From the NCBI GenBank assembly GCA_016793065.1, contig JAEULV010000130.1:1-38337 (forward strand): DNA of 38,337 nt, given 5' to 3'. Position numbers and translations under genes: made by a program. Position 1 is the stretch's first letter. Each line of letters starts with the position of its first letter. Below, in pieces: positions 17,922-23,628 of this stretch. The notes under the pieces are model-generated. The model was not told the origin of the DNA, did not search any database, and saw nothing but the letters and a program-made list of their open reading frames with translations. The stretch comes from Hyphomicrobiaceae bacterium. Lineage in GTDB: Bacteria; Pseudomonadota; Alphaproteobacteria; Rhizobiales; Ancalomicrobiaceae.

Positions 17922-18433
17922 GCGGCTTCTCCAAGGGTGAGCGGGTTCCTGATGTCGACGGCGCCGACCGGACACGGCGCCACGCAGGCGCCGCAGCCAT
18001 TGCAGCGGTCGGAATCGATGACCGGGGGCGCGCCGGCGGCGGAATGCGGCGAAAAGCGGATGGCGCTCGCCGGGCAGGCATCGGCGCAGGAGCGGCAATA
18101 GACACCGCGCGCCTCAAGGCAGCCGGTCGCGATCTCGGCGCGGGCGACGAAGCATTCGCCCAGTTCGCGGTCGAGCGCGCCGGTCGGGCAGGCGTCGACG
18201 CAGGCAAGGCAGAAGCTGCATTCGCCATGGGTGAATTGCAGCACCGGCTGGCGGGCGGGATCGACGCGGATGATGCCGGCGTCACAGGCGGGAACGCATT
18301 TCAGGCAGGAATCGCAGGCGCGGGCAAAGGCCGCTTCGGCGATGGCGAAGGGCGGGCGCACGACGCGCGGTTCTGACGGCCGGTTGGCAAACCGCCCTCT
18401 CAGAAAGTCCCTGCGCCCCAACGACCGCGACAC
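17918..18433 (-). CDS. napF: NapF ferredoxin-type maturation protein
   Basis: Cytoplasmic polyferredoxin thought to help mature NapA. From a GTG start at 18433 the protein has 171 residues beginning VSRSLGRRDFLRGRFA, like other NapF N-termini, and a GGGGGGAA ribosome binding site lies about 6 bases upstream. An in-frame ATG farther up (18646) would add an unconserved extension. Four Fe-S sites are visible: Cys40/43/46/50, Cys72/75/78/82, Cys105/113/116/120 and Cys144/147/150/154. It is the first gene of the nap operon and is translationally coupled to napD. No napE lies upstream, unlike many alphaproteobacterial nap operons. Confidence 0.92.
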   Translation of the reverse strand: MSRSLGRRDFLRGRFANRPSEPRVVRPPFAIAEAAFARACDSCLKCVPACDAGIIRVDPARQPVLQFTHGECSFCLACVDACPTGALDRELGECFVARAEIATGCLEARGVYCRSCADACPASAIRFSPHSAAGAPPVIDSDRCNGCGACVAPCPVGAVDIRNPLTLGEAA

Positions 18434-18734
18434 GGTGCGTTCCCCCCGGATTCTTCTGGTCCTGTCGTGGGAAATCACTTGCGCCGGGTCGGAATGTGAC
18501 GTCTTGACGATTGTCAAGCCGTTGAAATCGCGCGGAAATCCGCGACGTTGGCCGTTGCGGCAATCCGCAGGCAAGCCTTTGATCTGGAACAGGTTTAAGC
18601 CACCGGGCGCGGCACGGCGCCGCTTGCGGCGCATCCAGGCGGGCAACTACGCATCCGCCGCGCCGGCGTACCCGGGTGTGGCGACAGGCGGAAGGTCGGG
18701 GGATCGGCGAAGGCGGCTCGGGCGCCGCGACGCG
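18434..18734. other. nap promoter region
   Basis: About 300 bp between napF and the NTF2-like gene, both on the minus strand. It contains the FNR/FixK-type box at 18504-18517. If the activator sits at the usual -41.5 position, transcription would start near 18469, leaving a leader of about 36 bases before the napF GTG. The left part has the NapF ribosome binding site. The right part (about 18600-18734) shows no gene and no clear terminator for the NTF2-like gene. Confidence 0.6.
18504..18517. promoter_or_regulatory. FNR/FixK-family binding site upstream of napF
   Basis: TTGACGATTGTCAA has perfect inverted arms TTGAC/GTCAA around a 4-base spacer, the form recognised by FNR, FixK and NnrR/DNR-type regulators (TTGAT-N4-ATCAA and close variants). 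It ends 71 bp before the napF start, a distance that suits class II activation. Which regulator binds cannot be told from the site alone. Confidence 0.8.
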
Positions 18735-19196
18735 TCAGATGGTCTCGCCGTCGGGCCAGTTGCGACGTTCGTCGTGGATGGCGGCGAAGGCGATCCGCGG
18801 CTTGCCATCCAGGCGGATCAGATAGGTGGCGTGAAACCGGCAGAAGCGCGACCCGTCGCGACGGCGCAGCGACCAGGTGACGTTTGCCTCGGCATGGGCG
18901 CCGCCGAGAATGCGGTGAGCCAGCGTTTCGGCGCGGACCTCGCCGATGCCGGCGGCGCGATAGCCGGCAACGCGCGCTTCCCACCAGGCCCGCACCGCAT
19001 CGGCATCGGCAAGCCAGGTCGAGCCGGCCTCGTCGAGCACGGTCATCGGCGCGACATGCAGGCCGCATAGGGTCGCGACGTCGAAATCCGAGAAGGCCTG
19101 ACGCAGCCGCACCAGAAAGCCGGCGAGGTCCGGCACGACCGGGCGCGGCGCGGGTTGCGGGGTGACGGGCGTCTGGTCGTCCCGACGCAATTCCAT
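18735..19196 (-). CDS. NTF2-like / SnoaL-like domain protein
   Basis: A 153-residue protein with an NTF2-like cone fold: helices near 20-45 (FLVRLRQAFSDFDVATLCGL), LADADAVRAWWEARVAGYRAAGI, then beta strands including AHRILGGAHAEANVTWSLRRRDGS and RFHATYLIRLDGKPRIAFAAIHD. Such proteins are small enzymes, binding proteins or scaffolds; no catalytic residues stand out. I chose the ATG at 19196 (MELRRDDQ) because the frame from 19262 adds a basic unconserved extension; both are possible. The gene follows the glutathione transferase by 62 bp and may be in a loose operon with it. Confidence 0.68.
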   Translation of the reverse strand: MELRRDDQTPVTPQPAPRPVVPDLAGFLVRLRQAFSDFDVATLCGLHVAPMTVLDEAGSTWLADADAVRAWWEARVAGYRAAGIGEVRAETLAHRILGGAHAEANVTWSLRRRDGSRFCRFHATYLIRLDGKPRIAFAAIHDERRNWPDGETI

Positions 19197-19258
19197 GAAT
19201 CGATCCTTGGCTCGGTACCGAGGGGGGCGAAACCGGGCGGGATCAATCCGAACCCGGC

Positions 19259-19909
19259 TCAATCCACCTCTTCGCTGCTCGTGACCCAGGTTTCCGCCAG
19301 GCCGGCGGTCTTCCAGTCCACGAACGCCTCGGTCGACTGTACGGCGTCAACATAGGCGCGGATGTCATCATCCATCGGCCAGGAGTATGTGGTCAAGCGC
19401 GTCGTCACCGGCGCATACATCGCATCCGCCGCCGAGAAGGCGCCGTAGAGGAACGGTCCGCCGGCGCCGAAGCGGTGCCGCGCCTCGCGCCAGTTGGCGA
19501 GGATGCGCGCGACGTCCTTCGCTGCTGCCTCGCCGCCGCGCGGCTTCCACGGCTTTTGCGCCTTCAGGTTCATCGGGCAGGCGGTTCGCAGCGCGGCGAA
19601 GCCGGCATGCATCTCGTTGGAAATCGCCCTCGCATGGGCGCGGGCCGCGGGGTCGCGCGGCCAGATCGGCAGATCGGGGTGGCGTTCAGCCAGGGTTTCG
19701 ATGATCGCCAGGGTTTCCCAGACGGTGACGTCGCCATCGACCATGCACGGCACCTTGCCGGACGGCGACCAGGCCAGCACCTTGGCGCGGGTATCGGGCA
19801 TGTCGAGCGGGATGAGGATCTCGTCGAAGGCAATGCGGAAGTGCCGCGCGACCAGCCACGGGCGCATCGACCAGGACGAATAGTTCTTGTTGCCGATGAT
19901 CAGCTTCAT
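19259..19909 (-). CDS. Glutathione S-transferase family protein
   Basis: A 216-residue two-domain glutathione transferase. The thioredoxin-like N-terminal domain starts MKLIIGNKNYSSWSMRPWL, with Ser13 or Ser16 in the place of the catalytic serine. It continues with the glutathione gamma-glutamyl motif SGKVPCM and the WETLAIIETLAE helix. The all-helical C-terminal domain follows from about residue 85. The start at 19909 has AAGGGAGG about 6 bases upstream; the longer frame to 19948 is not needed. The second substrate is unknown. It follows the GNAT gene by 35 bp, so co-transcription is likely. Confidence 0.88.
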   Translation of the reverse strand: MKLIIGNKNYSSWSMRPWLVARHFRIAFDEILIPLDMPDTRAKVLAWSPSGKVPCMVDGDVTVWETLAIIETLAERHPDLPIWPRDPAARAHARAISNEMHAGFAALRTACPMNLKAQKPWKPRGGEAAAKDVARILANWREARHRFGAGGPFLYGAFSAADAMYAPVTTRLTTYSWPMDDDIRAYVDAVQSTEAFVDWKTAGLAETWVTSSEEVD

Positions 19910-19944
19910 GCTGCTTCCTCCCTTGGCCGGAATGGCGCGCGTCG

Positions 19945-20406
19945 TCACGACGCGGCTTCGCCGAGGCTGCGGCGATAGACGATGAACGACGTGCGCGGGG
20001 TGATGGTTTCGTAAAGCGCCTGGGCGCGGGAATTGCCGGCGTCTGTCAGCCAGTAGAGCCGCCGGCTGCCGCGCCGGTTGGCTTCGGCCTCGACTGCTGC
20101 GATCAGCGCTCGCCCCGCCCCGCTGCCGCGGGTGTCGGCGGCGACGTAAAGGTCCTCGAGATAGCAGTAGGGCTGGTTCGACCAGGTCGAGGCATGAAAC
20201 AGGTAGTGGACGAAGCCGACGACGCGACCGCCGAGCGTGGCGACGAAGCCATGGATGTCGCTGTCTGGAAACAGCAATTTACCCCAAAGGCGATCGGTTA
20301 CGGCTTCCGGCAGATCGGTTTCGTAGAAGGCGCAATAGCCGGCCCAAAGCCGCCGCCATGTCGCCTCGTCGCCCGGTTCAGGCCGGCGGATCACCACTTC
20401 TGACAT
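19945..20406 (-). CDS. GNAT N-acetyltransferase
   Basis: A 153-residue acetyltransferase. The N-terminus VVIRRPEPGDEATWRRLWAG and the acetyl-CoA motif LYVAADTRGSGAGRALIAAV (V/I-X-X-X-X-R-G-X-G-X-G/A form) are typical. The C-terminal NSRAQALYETITPRTSFIVYRR holds the usual Tyr-containing beta5-alpha4 region. The substrate is unknown; related proteins acetylate amino acids, polyamines or small amines. It lies 35 bp before the glutathione transferase and 164 bp after the rhodanese gene on the same strand. Confidence 0.85.
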   Translation of the reverse strand: MSEVVIRRPEPGDEATWRRLWAGYCAFYETDLPEAVTDRLWGKLLFPDSDIHGFVATLGGRVVGFVHYLFHASTWSNQPYCYLEDLYVAADTRGSGAGRALIAAVEAEANRRGSRRLYWLTDAGNSRAQALYETITPRTSFIVYRRSLGEAAS

Positions 20407-20570
20407 TGCTCGGCCCTCGCGCCCCGGCCGCCGCGCCGGCGCCGTTTGATCGTTTGGACGGGAGACTAGGGGGCCGGGCGCGGGCTGGCAAACGCAATTC
20501 CGTTATGTCACTCATCACGGAAACCGGGGGTTGGCGCGCCCCAAGCGCCCTCGGTGCCGACGGCCCTGCC

Positions 20571-20966
20571 CTATTCGGTCTCGACCGGGCCACCGAGCTT
20601 CTTCCAGGCGGCAAAACCGCCGGCGATGTGGGCGACGGGCCGCAAGCCCATTTCCTGTGCAACCTTCGCCGCCAGGGCCGAACGCCAGCCGCCGCCGCAG
20701 AAGAACACGAAGCGCTTGTCCTCTTGGAACACCGGTTTGGCGTAGGGGCTTTCCGGGTCGATCCAGAATTCGAGCATGCCGCGCGGACAATGAAAGGCGC
20801 CGGGCACCCTGCCCTCGCGCGCCAGTTCGCGCGGATCGCGCAAGTCGACCAGCACGGTATCGTCGCGGCCGACCAGTGCGAGCGCGTCATCGGCGGCGAT
20901 CGTCACGATCTCGGCTTCCGCCTCGGCGAGCAAGGTCTTGTAGCCCTTGACGATGACCTGCGGCAT
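20571..20966 (-). CDS. Rhodanese-like domain protein
   Basis: A 131-residue single-domain rhodanese, likely a cytoplasmic sulfurtransferase. It has the CH2A-type start VLVDLRDPRELAREGRVPGAFHCPRG and the active-site loop FFCGGGWRSALAA, with catalytic Cys90 followed by GGGWRS where many rhodaneses have KSGGRS. The intact Cys and following Arg argue for activity. The N-terminal 20 residues are extra helix. It may be part of a small stress cluster with the GNAT, glutathione transferase and NTF2-like genes on the same strand, but the 164-bp gap leaves that open. Confidence 0.88.
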   Translation of the reverse strand: MPQVIVKGYKTLLAEAEAEIVTIAADDALALVGRDDTVLVDLRDPRELAREGRVPGAFHCPRGMLEFWIDPESPYAKPVFQEDKRFVFFCGGGWRSALAAKVAQEMGLRPVAHIAGGFAAWKKLGGPVETE

Positions 20967-21090
20967 TGGCGTCCCCTCGCTCCGTCGCGGGCATCGATCC
21001 GCGCCCGTTCAATCGAGCGAATGTGACCCAAGCCCCGGGCGGAGGCAATCGGCATCCGCCGTTGCTGTCGTTGGGAATAGTTGGACGCTG

Positions 21091-21216
21091 TCAGTGCAGT
21101 CCGAGCACGGAGCCGCTGCTTCCGAGCAGGTAGGTGAAGGCCGTGGCCAGTCCACCGAAGACGATGAGCGCCCGCACCGCCGTGCTCCAGCACGGCCCCT
21201 CGACACGTTGATTCAT
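21091..21216 (-). CDS. Small single-span membrane protein (hypothetical)
   Basis: A 41-residue ORF. Residues 14-31 (TAVRALIVFGGLATAFTY) form one hydrophobic span after a short polar, positively charged N-terminus, and the C-terminus is a Gly/Ser-rich tail ending GLH. An AGGG motif precedes the ATG by about 5 bases, and third positions are GC-rich like those of the neighbours. It sits alone between the rhodanese and the divergent DUF599 gene. I do not recognise a family. Confidence 0.45.
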   Translation of the reverse strand: MNQRVEGPCWSTAVRALIVFGGLATAFTYLLGSSGSVLGLH

Positions 21217-21594
21217 CTTGCCCTGATCCGTGCGATGGCCGCTCGACCCGATCCGATTGTTGGCGGGTCGCCGGCGCCAGCAGGCCTGCCGCCGACCGGT
21301 GGCGAACTGTTGTCATCTGCCGTCATTTTGTGCAAGGCCGGGACGGCAGATTAAGGATGATTTAACCTCCGTCATCTTGTCGCATCGTGAAATTTCCACA
21401 GATATCAAGTGTTTGGCAAGCGAACATGACACCCGCCTTACCGTTAGCGCCTTCAGCCATCGCCGTTAGCGCCACAGGCAGGGAGGTTAGCCCGGTGGCG
21501 AAATCGAGCGCGAAGCCACCTTGTTGCGGCCGGTCGGGTCTGTCAGGTTGGCAGGCCCCGGTTCGCCGCATTGACCCATCAGGAAGTCGCAAGG
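21217..21594. other. Intergenic region upstream of DUF599 gene, with direct repeats
   Basis: A 378-bp stretch between the divergent small membrane ORF and the DUF599 gene. It is locally less GC-rich around 21350-21420, as expected for a promoter. It carries three GTTAGC-containing repeats at 21441-21490 (listed separately) and no recognisable gene. Confidence 0.5.
21441..21491 (+). repeat. Three phased GTTAGC direct repeats
   Basis: CCGTTAGCGCC occurs exactly at 21441-21451 and again at 21463-21473, and a weaker copy AGGTTAGCCC lies at 21484-21493. The GTTAG cores start at 21443, 21465 and 21486, spaced 22 and 21 bases, i.e. about two helical turns. Such phasing is typical of a transcription factor binding several times on one DNA face. 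It lies about 100 bp before the DUF599 start. Confidence 0.5.
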
Positions 21595-22299
21595 ATGATC
21601 CCGCCGCTTTCGACGCTCGACTGGATCGCAACGCTGTGGTTCGTCATCGCCTGGCTCGGCTTCGGCTGGGTGGTGAATACCGGCCGTTTCGGACCGACAC
21701 TTACGTCGTCGATGGAACAGCACCGGCGGCAATGGATGCGCACCATGGTCGGGCGCGACCTGCGCATCATCGATACCTCGATCATGAGCGGCCTGCAGAA
21801 CGGCACGGCGTTCTTTGCTTCCACGGCGCTGCTGGCGCTTGGCGGCTCGTTCACGCTGCTGGCGCAGACCGACCGGATGCTGGCGGTGTTTCAGGATCTG
21901 CCGCTGCATCTGCCGACGACGATCGCCGAGATCGAGATCAAGATCGTCGGGCTGATCGTGATCTATGCCTACGCGTTCTTCAAGTTCGGCTGGGCCTACC
22001 GGCTGTTCAACTATGCCTCGATCCTCGTCGGCGGCGTCGCCATGACCGGTCAGCATCCGGAGGCGCGCGAGGAAGCGCTCGTCAGCGCGGCGCGGGCGGC
22101 CGAGATGCAGATCCTCGCCTCGCGGCACTTCAATCGCGGCCTGCGGGCGTTCTTCTTTTCGCTGGGGTTCCTCGGCTGGTTCCTCGGTGCGGTGCCGTTC
22201 CTGATCTCGACCGGCCTGATCCTGCTGATCCTGCTGCGGCGGCAATATGGCGTCGAGGCGCGCATCGCCGCCGGGCCGCCCGGCACGTTGGTCGACTGA
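21595..22299 (+). CDS. DUF599 family membrane protein
   Basis: A 234-residue integral-membrane protein of the DUF599 family, function unknown. Hydrophobic spans lie near residues 7-27 (LDWIATLWFVIAWLGFGWVV), 70-90 (GTAFFASTALLALGGSFTLL), 112-135 (IKIVGLIVIYAYAFFKFGWAYRLF) and 185-215 (ALRAFFFSLGFLGWFLGAVPFL and the following Leu/Ile-rich segment). The polar loop after span 1 contains the family-typical R-R-X-W-M stretch (HRRQWMRTM). The ATG at 21595 has AAGG directly upstream and an AGGAAG motif about 10 bases further; the frame open from 21571 is less likely. It is convergent with the hypothetical gene ending at 22329. Confidence 0.82.
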   Translation: MIPPLSTLDWIATLWFVIAWLGFGWVVNTGRFGPTLTSSMEQHRRQWMRTMVGRDLRIIDTSIMSGLQNGTAFFASTALLALGGSFTLLAQTDRMLAVFQDLPLHLPTTIAEIEIKIVGLIVIYAYAFFKFGWAYRLFNYASILVGGVAMTGQHPEAREEALVSAARAAEMQILASRHFNRGLRAFFFSLGFLGWFLGAVPFLISTGLILLILLRRQYGVEARIAAGPPGTLVD

Positions 22300-22328
22300 T
22301 CCGTCGGGCATGAGCGCGGCTGGGTGCG

Positions 22329-23006
22329 TCAGGCCGGATCGGCGCTGGCGTGCCAGCGCGGCCGGTAGCCTGCGCGCAGGGCGCCAACGATCGCCGGCGG
22401 CGTCAGCAGCGCGACGAATGCCCCATTTGCTCGGACAAGCGGCTTGCCCCAGCCGCCCGGCGTCCACGGCAGCAGCCGATCGCCGCGCACGGCGACGGCG
22501 GCACGGCCGGCGCCGGCGGGCACGGCGATCATGGCGCCATCGGGCAGGCGGTCGAGTTGCGCCAGCCACAGGCGCTTGTGGCGACCGTCGAGACGCTCGG
22601 CCTGCAGGATCGCGTCCATGGCATCGGCGCTGGCCAGCGCCGCGCCGCCCTGCCCGGCGCCCATCGCCGCCTGGAAGGCCTTCGCCTCGACGCGGCGACA
22701 TTCGAAGCAGGGCCGGTGCCCGGCCGCCAGCGCGGTCACTTCGTCGAGAAAGAACAGTTCGGTGTAGCCGGTGGTCCAGACCTGCCGGTGGCGACCGCGA
22801 AACGCGGTGAGGCAGCAGATCCAGCGGCTGCTTTTCCAGGGGCGCCGGGTGTCGGGAAGCTCGCGCATCCCCGGATCGTGGAAGCGGCCGCCGCGATTGC
22901 CCATCAGATCGCCGCGCGCGGGCGTGGCGAACAGCACGCCGAACGGATCGACCCGGTTCTGCCGGGCGACGGGCGGGACGCGCTGGATCGAGCCGCGATC
23001 AGTCAC
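22329..23006 (-). CDS. Conserved hypothetical protein
   Basis: About 225 residues, no assigned function that I recognise. The N-terminal part reads like a conserved core: VDPFGVLFATPARGDLMGNRGGRFHDP, then RRPWKSSRWICCLTAFRGRHR and FFLDEVTALAAGHRPCFECRR. The closely spaced Cys residues (WICC; CFEC) and His could bind a metal. The rest is Ala/Gly-rich with WTPGGWGKPLVR. I chose the GTG at 23006, which overlaps the stop of the upstream gene; an ATG at 23027 is also possible, and the frame is open to 23093. Coupling to the upstream 130-residue protein suggests joint expression. No signal peptide, so probably cytoplasmic. Confidence 0.65.
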   Translation of the reverse strand: MTDRGSIQRVPPVARQNRVDPFGVLFATPARGDLMGNRGGRFHDPGMRELPDTRRPWKSSRWICCLTAFRGRHRQVWTTGYTELFFLDEVTALAAGHRPCFECRRVEAKAFQAAMGAGQGGAALASADAMDAILQAERLDGRHKRLWLAQLDRLPDGAMIAVPAGAGRAAVAVRGDRLLPWTPGGWGKPLVRANGAFVALLTPPAIVGALRAGYRPRWHASADPA

Positions 23007-23391
23007 CGCCGCCGTCGCCGCCACCATCACCGCCGCCGTCACCGTCGCCGGACATGCCGGATCCATCGCCGCCGAAGATGTCGCCGGAGGCAATGTCCTC
23101 GATGGTATCGACCACCTTGTCGATCGCCTCGCTGATCGGCGAGTGTTCGCCCCAGCCGAGAATCCGGTCGATGAAGCCGTCGACGGCCGGCGAAATGACG
23201 ACCTCGTCGCGGTGGCGGACGGGCGCGGCGGCTGGCGGGCTGTCCGAGGAATCGAACAGGCTTGCCGGCGGCGTCAGGTCGTAACCGTCGCGCTTCGGTT
23301 CGGCCATCTTCGCAACGGGGGGCTGCTTGGCCGGCGCTGGCTTGCGCTTGCCGAACACCGGTCGCTCGGTCTCGTCCTTGGGGAATGTCAT
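22999..23391 (-). CDS. Hypothetical protein with Gly/Asp-repeat tail
   Basis: A 130-residue protein of unknown role. Residues 1-60 are polar and Lys/Pro-rich (MTFPKDETERPVFGKRKPAP...), probably disordered. Residues 65-100 look helical (VVISPAVDGFIDRILGW, ISEAIDKVVDTIEDIASG). The last 25 residues are almost only Gly and Asp in GGGD units. The acidic Gly tail could bind calcium or act as a flexible linker, but this is inference. The ATG at 23391 is preceded by a GAGGG-like site. The stop overlaps the GTG of the next gene. The repeat DNA (about 23002-23060) is GCC/GTC-rich and prone to length change. Confidence 0.6.
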   Translation of the reverse strand: MTFPKDETERPVFGKRKPAPAKQPPVAKMAEPKRDGYDLTPPASLFDSSDSPPAAAPVRHRDEVVISPAVDGFIDRILGWGEHSPISEAIDKVVDTIEDIASGDIFGGDGSGMSGDGDGGGDGGGDGGGD

Positions 23392-23495
23392 GTCGCCCTC
23401 CGCGACGATTGCAATCGGCGCAGAGCATGCCAGAAAAATCTCTGCGATTGCTGAATCGCCGATCAGCCTGCTGCCGAGGACAGATCCCGACGACA

Positions 23496-23526
23496 GAAAA
23501 GGCCCCGATCGCAGCCGATCGAGGCC
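23496..23526 (-). terminator. Intrinsic terminator after the pat gene
   Basis: GGCCCCGATCG (23501-23511) and CGATCGAGGCC (23516-23526) form an 11-bp stem with one mismatch and a CAGC loop. On the minus strand it is followed by TTTT. It lies about 100 bp after the acetyltransferase stop at 23629. Confidence 0.75.
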
Positions 23527-23628
23527 CTCCCCTTCCCCCCACGACTTGGGATGCCGAGGCGCCCGTGGTGACGCCTCGCCTTGTTTGCCCGCCGCCGGAG
23601 CGCCGGCGACGGGCGAAACCGGTCGGGA

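Noticed and set aside
23002..23060. GCC/GTC-rich repeats that could be taken for a CRISPR or satellite array
   Set aside because: The units are simple codon repeats (Gly-Gly-Gly-Asp) inside a coding frame, without spacers.
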